Shown here piece by piece: positions 19,694 to 30,502 of a stretch of DNA of 64,000 nt. The DNA lies in NCBI GenBank assembly GCA_021234155.1, contig JAJEKV010000001.1, positions 18,677,382 through 18,741,381 of the forward strand, given 5' to 3'. This stretch comes from Isoetes taiwanensis. Taxonomy: Eukaryota > Streptophyta > Lycopodiopsida > Isoetales > Isoetaceae. Under the pieces are notes generated by a model. It ran no database searches and was not told where the DNA came from. It was given only the letters and a program-made list of their open reading frames with translations. Numbering within the stretch: position 1 is the stretch's first letter; each line of letters opens with the position of its first letter. A program made the translations under genes and the position numbers.

Positions 19694-19924
19694 ATGGCAC
19701 ATTCTATTACCTGCAAGATGAACCATGCGGACCTCTGCAGGTGCCGCGAGCTAGAAATAGAACTTCAGGACTGGCTTGATGTCGTTGCTATGAATCCTGT
19801 CCGCTTCTATCCTGATCCCTTTGATGTTGTAATCCATCTTATATGGAATCCAGAGCATGGTTTGTTCATGATCGACAGGATCTCAGAACCGCCTACAGCG
19901 CCTGAGGACGATGGATCTGATTAG
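19694..19924 (+). CDS. Small hypothetical protein, 76 codons
   Basis: An open frame from an ATG preceded by a good TATA box. The product starts MAHSITCKMNHADLCRCREL and ends in an acidic tail (PEDDGSD). Three Cys and a His in the first 17 residues could bind a metal; the middle is hydrophobic and aromatic (FDVVIHLIWNPEHGLFMIDR). No family recognised. It is flanked by palindromes (18.8 and 19.97 kb) and so belongs to the candidate element. Confidence 0.5.
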   Translation: MAHSITCKMNHADLCRCRELEIELQDWLDVVAMNPVRFYPDPFDVVIHLIWNPEHGLFMIDRISEPPTAPEDDGSD

Positions 19925-19969
19925 TTTTTGTAGTTTATGTTCTATTGTAATGCGTTATTTATGCCAAGC

Positions 19970-20285
19970 AAATCGCGCCACGCGCGATTTGAACCACGAA
20001 AATTTCTGTTTTGTAGCAACTTGCTTGTTGTTATTTACTCGTAAAGCTTTACAATTTCATTGTTTAGATTTCGTTGTCGTCCGTGAATGTGCGAATTAAT
20101 AGGCAATTTCCTGCTTTTTCAACTGCCTACATTCTGTCATAATATGGGTCATTTGCATCGAATATTTGAATGCCTTTGCATTTTCACATAAAATGCATAT
20201 TCCCAGCCCGAAAATGAACACAGTGCAAAAGTGTGGTTAATTCAATATAATGGTCAATAAAATGCTTATACGGCGCGATTTTGGA
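19970..20285. repeat. Palindrome cluster 5 (rightmost)
   Basis: One copy at 19970-19990 (AAATCGCGCCACGCGCGATTT type, last arm shifted by one) and a half copy at about 20272. No further copies to the right. Confidence 0.7.
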
Positions 20286-20290
20286 ATAGA

Positions 20291-20696
20291 CATAATCCCA
20301 ATTTAATTGAATGATGGTTGAAACTCGGTTTGTCTTCTAGCAAGGAAAAGCTTGTTCTCTTGCAGGAGATTTATGTGCTTGCAAGGTCTCCATTTTTTAT
20401 TCTTTTGTCTTCTTCTGGTGGCAAAATCAGGTTGCAATGGAAAAGGTTCTTCTTGATTTGTTGATGTGCAGGAGTGGGATAAACCTAGTTTTGGCTTAAT
20501 GGGATGACCCTAACACTTAGGAACACAAATTCCCAATGAGTTGTAGAACCATTGACTTTTTCGATCCGATGATGAGGGTTTCAGATCCAGCAGAAGGCCT
20601 ATGCCATGAGCCAGAGCGCCAACAGACGCATAGCCAGGAGCTCGAGAGATAAGAAGCAAACGTTAGCAATGTGAAAACCACTTCTTGATTATCTTA
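20291..20696. other. No gene recognised
   Basis: Short spacer between the palindrome-bearing unit and Helitron 1. It ends in 'attatctta', with the A at 20696 providing the Helitron target base. Confidence 0.5.
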
Positions 20697-21390
20697 TCTT
20701 ATATTATAATGTTTTGGTGTAAGTAAGTAGTGCATCGCGCCCTAAATTGGGCGGCTAGGATTCAGTCACGCCGAGATTGAATGGTGCCATTAAACTAATC
20801 TAGGGTTTCGATGCATGCCCAGCGAGACCATCCCCTCTCTTCCCAGTCCGATCCTTTTGTAAATAGATCCTTTCGTGTAGGCTATGGCAAGTAATACAGC
20901 CGGGGTTGTTTGTATTCATTCCGATTCTGCTCCTCTTCTTCTTCTGCCTATTTTCTGGATATCAAATGTAACATGGTGTCAGAATACGTCATCTATAGCA
21001 GATAGTCATTCCATTTTTTTCTCCTGGTTGTTGGGCATGGCAAGGCAGCTCATAAATTTCGTAGTAGTAGTAGTAGCAATAGTGAAGAAACCAAGAAAAC
21101 CAGTGTCCAAGTAGTAGCTACTGCTAACACTAACAGAGATAGTTGAATGTTTTGCAAATGGTAATCTCAAAAGGCATGTATGCTTTGCTTCCTATTCTTT
21201 TCTTCTTAAACAATTTCTGTCTTTTTCTCCTGGCAGAGCAAATGAGTTGTTCATTCTAGGCGAGGATGCAGCAGGATGAGCCAAGTAAGTCAAATGATTT
21301 CTACATTTGTTTGAATTTTCTTTTGCTTTCATACACATTATGCACCATTCATGCTTTGTGCTTTATTCATGCATTGTTGCACTGCAGCAG

Positions 21391-21514
21391 GACTTTACAA
21401 TGGAGCCATTGAGAAAGATACAAAAGATGCATCTCAGTTTGAAAATAGATTTGCAGACCTCTTGGCTGCTTTGAAAGAACTCGATTTGGGTCCAAATATC
21501 TCTCAGGACAGAAG
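21391..21514 (+). pseudogene. Captured exon, family not recognised
   Basis: An acceptor (ctgcag) precedes an open exon reading GLYNGAIEKDTKDASQFENR, then FADLLAALKELDLGPNIS and QDRR, ending at a donor (AAG|gtatgg). Clean splice edges and protein-like composition inside a Helitron suggest a captured host exon. I could not name the parent gene. Confidence 0.5.
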
Positions 21515-21598
21515 GTATGGACCTATGCTTGACATAAGCCTCATTTGTGATTTTGCTATGCATGCCTACCCTCTATCCACACCCCTCTAGATACGAGG

Positions 21599-21921
21599 GG
21601 GTAAAAGCATGCTACGGTGTACCACTTTTGGAACCCTCAAAAGTACCTACACTGGGTACTTTTAAAACTGGTACTTTCTGTTTTTTCTTTCCATTAAAAT
21701 CAATCGAAAATTTTTGAACTGAGGGTCAATAGCATGTCAATCTATAGTACTAGAGGATAACAATACTACTAATGACTAAAATAAATGAATTAACTCTCAA
21801 ACTTATTTTTTATTGCGGCATTTTTGCAAGTTCCCAGTACCCAGTGCTGGGTACTTTTCTGGGTAGTTTTGTACTACCTAAATAGGTACTTTAGATGGTA
21901 CACCCTAGCATGCTTTCACCC
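21599..21921. mobile_element. MITE, 323 bp, GGGT(A/G)AAAGCATGCTA inverted ends
   Basis: The left end GGGTAAAAGCATGCTACGGT and the complement of the right end GGGTGAAAGCATGCTAGGGT match, and similarity continues inward through GTACCA and the 'agtaccta...gggtac' repeats. GAGG flanks both sides as a 3-4 bp target duplication. Superfamily undecided. It is nested in Helitron 1, so it is younger than the captured DNA. Confidence 0.75.
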
Positions 21922-23720
21922 GAGGGTTTAATAACAGCCAACAATTGGGGTTGTCAACCTGGAATGATATTATTATTGTTCTTATTCCTATATTGATATA
22001 GCAGAAACGGAAGCACCATACAGTGGTAACATCATTAATTGGTAAAGTGCTTTGATAAACTCATACAGTGGTAGCACCATTAATTGATAGAGTGGTTTGC
22101 AGGTTAGCCATGTGAATAACTACAAAAGTGCCTTTAAATGTGCTGGCCTATTTTCCCTTTGTATTTAATGCATGAAGCTCACTGCAAACGTGCAATCCAG
22201 CTTGGAAATGTAGGCTGAAGGAAAGAAATGGATAGAAAATATAGCAGGCAGAATTGCTCTTCCTAAAGATCTCTAATGTAAACTTAAATATGTTGCCCAA
22301 TTGTTGGCCTCTGCATTCAGTCCCAGTTTAAAAGGACTGGCAATCTGTGCATTTAGATGAGCTATGCGCAGGCGAAGATTCAACGTGGATTTTGCTTAGG
22401 CCGAGAAATCATGTGAAAGTTCAATGGGTTCAGGGAATATTCAAAGTCTTAGAACGTTGCAAGTTTATGGGAATAATGGTAAAAGACTTTGCACAGTTAA
22501 CTTGGACGAACATCGCATTAGTGAGTGGACACAAAACAAATCTACGAGTTCAATATTTTATGAGAGAATTATCCATGTATGCAAAACATTGTACATAATA
22601 ATAGCTTTGATCTTGAGTTAAATGTTATGGAGCATTCAAGCATGTCCAACAATTAAGCTTTCTTTTGAGAGCAATATAAAATTTGTGGAGGTTAGGCAAA
22701 GAATGTTCATTTCCTACTTTACAGGTTTGAAAATGCAGCATTCCTTCAGAGTGCAAATCTTAACTTAGCTTAAGGAAAAATGGCACGCATTATATACATT
22801 AGGAGCAGTATAACGACTTTGGGTAGTAGGGATTTTTGGCATTTGAGATTTCAAATACAGTTGTAAAGGGATATAATTTGAACCAGACACTTTTAGATAA
22901 AGAAATAATATTTATCAAAGAAGAGATTCTGCCATATGAGGCTGTCCAAAGGCTGGTATTGGAGGACATGCATGTACTATGGAAAATTGCTACAGTAGAT
23001 GTATAGTATCAAATGGCTTGCATAAGTCATGAATTGATTATATTCCCGTGTCAATGGGGATTTCATAATGCAAATCTAGCTCGATAAATTTGTATATCAC
23101 AAGGTTCCTTGGGACAACAAAGGGATAATAAAGAAGTAAAAAGAAGGCATTGGAATCTAATGATGAAAATCATGAAGCAATTAAAATGCATAGAACCAAG
23201 TAAAATTACTATTTCAAGTGCATAGAATTAAGCAGAAATAGATCAATTCGTTCACAAATATTAGAAGACATAACTTATTTTTTTCCTTACTAATAGGTGA
23301 GGACGGTCTAATGCATAAACAAATGCTTGATTTCACCTCTTTTTTCAACTTATGCCCAGCAATGCTGGGCACCAATACTAGTCCTATATTATAATGTTTT
23401 AGTGTAAGTGTTGGACCCAGCCCTAACTTGGACGCCCCAGATTTGATCAAGCCAATGGAGGAGATGATACCACGTCAGATTCTGTAAAACTTGGGTTTTT
23501 TTTTGCTAAGGTTCGCGAGGGCTGGCTATGGCACCTTCGAGCTGCTGACTCCTCCTCCAGAACGCACCTTCTGGAACAATCTCTGGGTTGCGGACTGCGG
23601 ATGGTTGAGCTGGGCACTGGCCATAGCAACAGAGTTAAGTTGCCATACTTCTCTCAGATTTGTAGCATCCTGTTTGGTCAGTTTTTGGCCCTGTGTGAAG
23701 TGCAGTTGTAGCAGCCCAAG

Positions 23721-24052
23721 CAATGTTGTCCCGTACGCGTACCGTTCCGTACGTTTCGGACGTATTTTTTGAAAAAATACGTACTTTATACAATACGTAC
23801 TTAAAGTGCTTAAAATACGTTTTTTTAAAAAAATGAAAAAAAGCTTAAATATAACACTGTTGGAAAGTTGGTTAGCATGTTTGTTTGCTATCTGGGAGGC
23901 CGAGGTTCGAATCCTAGTGGATGCAAATTGAGTCTGTTTTGAGAAAACTGTCTGTTTTTTTGAAAAAATCATTTTTTAAAAAATATGTGTACCGTACGGT
24001 ACGGGAGGGTACGTATGCATTTTTAAAAAATACGCGTATTTGAACAACACTG
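23721..24052. mobile_element. hAT-type MITE with internal tRNA-like boxes
   Basis: The 8-bp target duplication AGCCCAAG stands on both sides (23713-23720 and 24053-24060). The ends CAATGTTGTCC and, as complement, CAGTGTTGTTC are imperfect inverted repeats, followed by TACGCGTA on both sides. Eight-base duplications are the hAT signature. In the middle, GTTGGTTAGCATG and GGTTCGAATCC resemble A and B boxes of RNA polymerase III promoters. Confidence 0.8.
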
Positions 24053-24323
24053 AGCCCAAGCGACCAGTAAGCATCCATCCCTACAGTACAGAGATGCATC
24101 ATCTAGAATGAGAGGTTTAACCAGTGTTTCATTAGTTTGACAGGCTATTTGCGGGTTTCAAGATGTGAGATTCTAAACTCAAGTAACAATCTCTGGGGCT
24201 GAGGGATGCGGACAATCTCTGGGTTGGGCTGCTCATAGGATCTCTGGCTCCAATGCTATGAAGCTTTTCAAATATTTTTGCTGCAGCTAAACATCTTAGC
24301 AGCTAAGCAGGGCATTTTTCCAG

Positions 24324-24656
24324 ATTGAAAAGCCTGATGGCCCTGCCTGTGTCCTTGCTATTGCAACTGAAAATCCTCCCTTTTTTGTTGATCAGAAGGA
24401 TTATGCAGAATTTTTGTTTGATGCCTGCAACATGAGTGATAAAGTAGATCTCAAGAGGAAGTTCGCACGCATCTGTAAGCATACAAAACACCACTTCTGA
24501 TTTCTAAAATTGCAAAAATAGGTATTTCTCTGATTAAATTTAGGTTTTGTTTTATGATTAGGCGAGAAGTCTGGAATCAACAGGCGCCATTATTACATGA
24601 CCAAGGAGATACTTCAAGCACATCATCAACCCATGAAACCCATGAATAGAATGTAG
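24324..24656 (+). pseudogene. Captured type III polyketide synthase (chalcone-synthase-like) exons
   Basis: Exon A (24324-24474) reads PDGPACVLAIATENPP, then FVDQKDYAEFLFDAC and KVDLKRKFARI. Exon B (24562-24656) reads EKSGINRRHYYMTKEIL before breaking up. This is the start of the chalcone/stilbene synthase superfamily, enzymes that extend CoA starters with malonyl units. The intron (T|gtaagc...ttag|GC) splits a Cys codon at the place where plant chalcone synthase genes carry their conserved intron. The first ~20 residues and everything after about residue 75, including the catalytic Cys-His-Asn, are absent. An intron-bearing copy inside a Helitron implies capture at the DNA level. A stop ends the frame at 24656. 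Confidence 0.85.
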
Positions 24657-25066
24657 GAAATCGTTTATCTGGACGCCCATTCTTTGCAAGAAATAGGTAC
24701 ATCTACATCTTAGAAGTGCATTGGTTCTTATACATGCAAAGAGAGAAAGCGCATACGTAAACTTATCTGCAGGCATTTCCCTTCAAGAAAAGTCTTAGAC
24801 TAAAGTGCAGCTCTATCAGGAGCTTCCTTCCATACTTCCATTGATTTATCAGAAATCAAGAATACGCCCTTGAAACTTAGAAGAATTATATTATATGTCT
24901 CATGTAACAGCCAGATGATTCCACTTTTGGTTCTGTGTTTACTGGGCTCTGGTTGGTCAGGATTGTTCAAGGTTATATGCAAATTGGTTAGGCCAAGGTA
25001 CATGTCTTTGTGCTTGCACTGAAGCATATGTTTTAGAAGCAATGGTTGAAGTAAATTGTTAAAATC

Positions 25067-25520
25067 AGGTATGGCAGTGTTTTTTGCAATTTATTTTGCT
25101 CATATTAGATGAGGGCTCTGTTCTGAAGGCCCTTTTCAGCAAGAAAATGACCATATTTGCTTCACATGGCGTGCCAAGGTATGGCAATGCTTTTTGCAGT
25201 ATGACAGTGCTTTTTGCAATTTATTTTGCTCATATTAGATGAAGGCTCTGTTCTGAAGGCCCTTTTCAGCAAGAAAATGACCGTATTTGCTTCACATGGC
25301 ATGCCAAGGTATGGCAATGCTTTTTGCAGTTTATATTCCTCATACTAGATGAAGGCTCTACTCTAAAGGCCCTGTTCTGTATGGTTCACATAGTCTGCCA
25401 AAATATTGTTTCAGGTATGGCAATGATTTTTGCAGTTTATGTTGCTCATTCTAGATGAAGGCTAGGTTTTGAAGGCCGTTTTTTGCAAAAACGATGATCA
25501 TACTTGCTTCGGCTTGCCCA
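25067..25520. repeat. Tandem repeat, about 130 bp, 3.5 diverging units
   Basis: Each unit has 'aggtatggcaatg.tttttgca', 'tttat.ttgctcat', 'agatgaaggctc', 'gaaggccc.ttt' and 'gcaagaaaatgacc'. The first two units are nearly identical; later ones drift. Internal to Helitron 2. Confidence 0.85.
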
Positions 25521-26787
25521 AATATAGTTCATGATTTGTATGCCAAATGTCTATCAACTTAAAGGCAACTAACTGTTATAGACGTGGAGATACAAGAACA
25601 AAGTTAACAGTAGAGAAATGAACTCTAATCTCTTCAATTTAAACTCTTGGCATTTTATGCGTTCTATTTCTTTGTTTTGTACATCTATTGCATGCCACTA
25701 ACAACAATTTGCAGATAAATAAAGCTCCACTTTAGAGGGGGAATTTACTTACCAATGTGTTTCCTCGGAATAATTATAGTTTGGAATGGCACTGATAGAC
25801 ATTGCTATAGTAGTTAGTCACTTAATTCAAACTGTTCAAGCTACGTTTCATACTTTCGGAATAAAGAAAGCATAGGGCAGAATGTAAATTTTTTATATAA
25901 ATCTTTAGCCAATCCAAACAATTCAACCTTAACATTTGTTGGAACATGATGTTCATACAAGAGTATTTATTCATTGCTATTTAAATAAAAAATGATTATA
26001 AAGTCCTACTTTAGTTCCATTTTACAAAGACATAGAGAAAAAATCAGAATTCATTTGAAAAGTTACAAAAATTTAGAAAAGAAAATCATAGTTCAATCGA
26101 AAAGTTAGTTCATTCTCTTCTTGATCCTGCCTAATGTGTTTGGCGAGGATGGCCCCTTGAATCGAGAGCATAGATTAGTCATGCCAAAAGAAAAATGGGG
26201 GGCACAAAAGGTGTTTGGTAAAAAAGGCACATCTTTTAACCTTTTACTTTTTCATGCTATAAATTTACCACCTTAAGCTTGCTTCCAACATTCAAGGAGA
26301 CATAGCATGAGGAGCAAGCACTTATCTATGACAAGCTTGAACAAAACGAGCAAGGCTTTAACAAGATGTGCACCTGATATATGACAAGGTTGTCTCCACA
26401 CCAAAGAGTAACAACACGCCGAAGATCAATAACAAGGTCCTCCAGAGGTTATATAGACAACTCCATACATACATGAACATAGATCATCAATCATCCAACA
26501 TAGTAGAGGATACTTGGGAACATAGTAGAGGTTAAGATCATTAACCAATAGGACCCTCTGAAAAAATAACGGACCCCAAAATTGCTACAAATAAGCACCA
26601 TCATGTTCTACTCAAAGATTTTTAGAGATACAAAGGTAATACTATCTAACATGAAGAGGTTAGATTTATTTTAAACTATGTTAAACCTTTGAATTTTTGT
26701 TATAAGACAGAGTTAAAATAGATGGATTCCGACCAAAATATTTACAAGCTCCCAACATATCCCAGCAACGCTGGGCACCATTACTAG

Positions 26788-28123
26788 TGTTATTGTTAAG
26801 GATAAGCTAATTAGTCAGTGATTCCTAGTTTGCAGCATCCGACTAACGTCGGTTGTTGCCAAATCAAATATCGCTTCCAAGTTATCTTACCCTTACAATA
26901 TCATAACTAGCCGTCTGATAGTGCATTTTGGTGCATCCACATCATCTGGCCCAATTTTCAAGGATGCTAATTTGGCAACACATTCTAGATAACTGTCACA
27001 GTAGGTCAAGATCAACTCCAAAATGTTTCAAAAGTGATAAAATTGAGCGACCTGGAACCTTCCTAATTGTGCCATGGAAGTTGTGCCAAAAACTTATATA
27101 GCCAAAGTCCAGGATCCATGTATCTAGATTTAATTATTCATCGTGCATGTTTGAACCGAGTGGATAACTTGTCTAACATGCTTGCCTAAACTGAGCGAAT
27201 ACATTTTCTTGAATTCTAGCATGTTCACTTGACTCCAGCCATTTGATTACTTATGTATGTATTGAAACTTACTTCATTGTCTTCTTCAACAATCTCCTGC
27301 CCGACTATAACCATATTTTCTCATTGTTGGCTGTGATACATAGTGTTTGGAGAACATGGACATCCTCATGTACATTCCATCCCTCTACATGATAGATATA
27401 GCTTAATTATGGCTTTGTAGTCCACTTATAAATGAAAAATTCTATATCTCCCCTCTCCCCAAAAAAAAAAAAAAAAAAAAAACCCCGGGAAACAGCTAGT
27501 CCAAGCTACAACTCTTTTAGCAGTTCCAACTATATAGGTCAATCCCTCAATAGCCTTATCATTCCATATATGGACCGAGCTAATCCAAGATGGCCTATTT
27601 TCTCCATGATCCTTAAATGACACATGTTCCTGCCTTAGTTCAATTGTGTAATTACACCATTTAGAACTAATCATTTCAGCATTACTAAATACACGATCAT
27701 TTTCTACACCATTCAAATTTAATATATCTGGTCATGCATATTTCTAGCACTACAAAATTGAAGAGCAAGACTCTTTTTCAACTGAATACTTATTATCGTT
27801 CTAAGCATTTCCTTTATCTGTATTTTCAGTAATCTGGTCATTACACTTAAACCATGCAGGAAGCTAGCCATAGCCAGAATCCAGGCTTCAGAATATTATT
27901 CCTGTATTATCTTATGTAAAGAATACATTGAGATAACAGAACAGATGCATTATCTTATGTAAAGAAGACATTGAGATAATAGAACAAATTGAGTATCTTA
28001 TTTAAAATGAAAAGAAGCTATTGTCTGCATAGGGCCACTTCCCTTTATTGAATAAACTTTTTTCCTTTACCAAGAACTTGGCAGAACGACTCCATTATCC
28101 ATGTATGCAAAAACTTCAGTCTA
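26788..28123. other. Spacer between Helitrons 2 and 3, no gene recognised
   Basis: AT-rich, with a poly-A run at 27463-27482 that could be a retroposon tail. A 96-codon minus ORF here is not conserved with anything I know. A 'gtattatcttatgtaaag.a.acattgagata' duplication is present near 27905-27985. Confidence 0.4.
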
Positions 28124-28770
28124 TCTTATATTATAATGTCATTGTGTAAGTGTTGGACCCAGCCCTAATTTGGGCGGCCCAGATTTGATGAAATCAATGG
28201 AAGAGATGATGCCACGTAAGATTCTTGGTTTTTTTTTTTTTGCTAGGGTTAGCGAGGGCGGCCATCGCACCTTCGAGCTGAGATTTGCCCTATTCTTGCA
28301 AAGCCGGATCTTGCTCCTCCTGTTTGCTCGATTGATCCGGTGAAATCATTTTTTTCGTTTAATGCCCGTATTATGGTTGCAGAAGCATCTGCAGCACCAG
28401 AGTGTTTTGCAAAGTAAAATTACGGTTTGCAGCCATCAGATCTTTTTCCTTCATCAAATCCATGGTAAGCAAGGGGCTTATGTCTACGGTGCCAACCGGG
28501 CGTTTGCATGAACATGCACTTCCCATGCTTATAATGCATGCTTATGGGCACCGGATTCTGGCACTCAACTATGGCTCTCAGGGCTTGCAATTTAGGGAGC
28601 TTTGTGAGCTATGGAGCCTACGTCCAAGCCCCAGCAACAACCGTGGTCTTGCAATTGCTCAGCACAAGCCACAAGCAGATCAACAAAACTTTCCAGGTAT
28701 ATGCTCGGTTTAGTTTCAGGGTTTAATTTCCTTTAGGAAAAACGGCTAAGCTCTAGGAAACTTTCTCTGC

Positions 28771-29600
28771 AAAACACAGCTTTCAGAAGAGCTGCAAGCT
28801 GCCAAGCAAATGGCATTGCAAGCTATTTCTAAGCCAATAAGCAATGGTTATGTGTCTTATGGTAGCGAGAGCACACTTACAAGCCTTTTGCAATTGATGA
28901 AAGAGAAAGCAAAAGGTTTAGAGATTCAATTGGAAGAGAAGAAAAAGAAAGAAATAGAGTTACAAAACAGGGTTGATGAATCAAGAGAGAGATACTGCTC
29001 TCGAAAATGACGTTGCAAATATATGGGTTTTGGTTGCAAAGTTAAAAGCACATAACCCTATAAACAACTTTGCAAAAGCAGACGTGGTTGACATTTATCC
29101 TACTTCAAACGATTCTGATAGTCTTAAAGATTTAAAAGCCACAGATGATAACGAAGACCGAATTGCTCAGAAGAGGAAAAGCAGGAAATTGCAGAGTTGA
29201 CTGTTATTTCTCAGTTAAAGGTAAGGATTTTATGAATAATGAAACAATGATTAATGAAAATAACTTTACTGATATCCTCTAATATAGGGCGAAGAATTAG
29301 ATGATTTGGATATTGATGCACTTGAGGACCTTCAAAACCTTCACGTGGAGGCACTTACAAAGCTATGTCAAGCGAAGGTAAGCTATATCCACTCTTTGCT
29401 TTACTTGGAATTTGAGAAGAAGCAAAATTCAAAAAGTTATAGGGCTAAAGAAGGAATTAATTGTTGTGTAGACAAAGATACAAGATAGGATAAGAGAACG
29501 AGAGCGAGAGCAGATTCTGTCACTTCAGGAGAAAGATCAACAGGATGAGGAGAGAACCTCCCACGTCTGCAAAGTATGCTTTGAAGCTCCCACTGCTGCA
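28771..29600 (+). pseudogene. Captured kinesin-7 (RING-tailed type) C-terminal exons
   Basis: Coiled-coil exon 28780-29220 reads LLQLMKEKAKGLEIQLEEKK and then, in a shifted frame, ERDTALENDVANIWVLVAKL. Exon 29288-29377 reads LDIDALEDLQNLHVEALTKL and ends at a donor (AAG|gtaag). A further block (about 29485-29600) gives an RERERE-rich helix, LSLQEKDQQDEE and SHVCKVCFEAPTAAA. The last is the start of a C-terminal RING finger found on plant mitochondria-type kinesin-7 proteins. The motor domain is absent and the RING is cut after its first Cys pair. Frameshifts show it is not functional. Confidence 0.75.
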
Positions 29601-29649
29601 GCAAATTCAGATTTTAAGGAGAAGGATTCGCATAAGCACCACGCCATCT

Positions 29650-30502
29650 TCTCGATGATGTCGAACAAGCTGACATTCTCAGTAAGGACCTTCTTACAGA
29701 ATACAAGGGCAATGCCAGTTCTTTGAATGGTGTGATGCTCCAACATCACCAATAAAGTTGCCAGGAACTCAAAGTATGTACCACAGGAATTTAGGAACTG
29801 CTGGTTCTATGGCACCTCCTGAACCGGAGCTGCAATGCCATTGTGGTGCTGGACCCTGTGTTGTCTTGACTGCTGGAACGCCCAAAGATTCAGGACGTCG
29901 TTTCTACAAATGTCCAAAGAGTCAGCAGGTATGCAAGGTTTATATATTACCATAGATACATAGAAAGCTAAGCCCATATGAGCAATGTATGTTGAAGCTA
30001 GGTGCCTTGCTTTAAAAGATTTCTAGAGTCGAACCTTTATCTACATGGCAAATTTTCATTTGCGGGGAGGGTAGCCGTGGATTTTTTCAAATGGTGCGAT
30101 GAAGCTAATATTGGGATGCAATCAGGACCTAAGGTGGATGGTAAGATGCATGCTGGAGGGAATTATTCCAGCCCTCCACCATCTGCTGCTAAATGCTATA
30201 AATGTGGAGGTGAAGGACATTGGTCAAAAGATTGCACATTTAAAGGACCAGGAGCTTCACTATCTTTTGGTGCTGCTAGCGCTGGATCTGGATCTGAGTG
30301 CTTCAAATGCAAGCAACAGGGCCACTGGTCAAAAGATTGCCCTAACGCTTCACAGAGTTATGGACTGCCTGCAAGCTCACGATTTTTGGCTGCTCAAGAT
30401 GCTAGCAAGGCTACTAGGGGTATCTCTGGCGGTGTAAGTTCTGGGAGCTGTTTTAAGTGTGGGAATCCAGGTCATTGGGCAAACAATTGCCCTGGTGCCT
30501 AA
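29650..30502 (+). pseudogene. Captured topoisomerase III-alpha-like C-terminal zinc-finger region
   Basis: Two GRF zinc-finger pieces and three CCHC knuckles are readable. The first GRF ends QCQFFEWCD near 29715. The second reads LQCHCGAGPCVVLTAGTPKD, then GRRFYKCPKSQQ up to a donor (29930), and resumes FFKWCDEANIGMQ near 30082. The knuckles are CYKCGGEGHWSKDC, CFKCKQQGHWSKDC and CFKCGNPGHWANNC. The last stops with PGA at 30502. This arrangement is the tail of plant topoisomerase III-alpha, which acts with RecQ helicases. The toprim and strand-passage domains are missing. A GRF/CCHC protein of another family is possible. The block follows the kinesin piece directly, so the two fragments are joined. 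Confidence 0.7.

Larger units (their letters stand above)
12640..20290. mobile_element. Candidate uncharacterised element marked by a shared GC palindrome
   Basis: A 20-21 base palindrome (AAATCGCGCC, one central base, then its complement) or close variants occur about fifteen times between 12.64 and 20.29 kb and were not seen elsewhere in the window. The same interval holds a 127-codon ORF, a DUF8039-like exon on the minus strand, a multi-exon gene with RGG, ParB-like and possibly methyltransferase-like parts, and a 76-codon ORF with a TATA box. Confinement of the palindrome is the main reason to treat this as one unit. Terminal repeats and target duplications were not found, so the ends are approximate and mobility is inferred. 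Confidence 0.4.
20697..23381 (+). mobile_element. Helitron 1 (non-autonomous, 2.7 kb)
   Basis: Starts TCTTATATTATAATG after an A and ends with the hairpin GCCCAGCAATGCTGGGC (23354-23370), seven bases, then CTAG followed by T. These are the plant Helitron rules: A|TC...hairpin...CTRR|T. No RepHel gene is present. Cargo includes one clear exon-like block (21391-21514), possible coding near 22425-22545 (GNNGKRLCTVNLDEHRISEW) and a nested MITE. Helitron 2 starts immediately after it. Confidence 0.85.
23382..26787 (+). mobile_element. Helitron 2 (non-autonomous, 3.4 kb), abutting Helitron 1
   Basis: Starts TCCTATATTATAATG directly after the CTAG of Helitron 1 and ends with a stem made of CCCAGC and GCTGGG, then ACCATTACTAG and T (26761-26788). 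The first 150 bp match Helitron 3 ('gtgtaagtgttggacccagcc', broken here as GTGTAAGTGTTGGACC). Cargo is two chalcone-synthase-like exons, a nested hAT-type MITE and a 137-bp tandem repeat. No RepHel. Confidence 0.85.
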
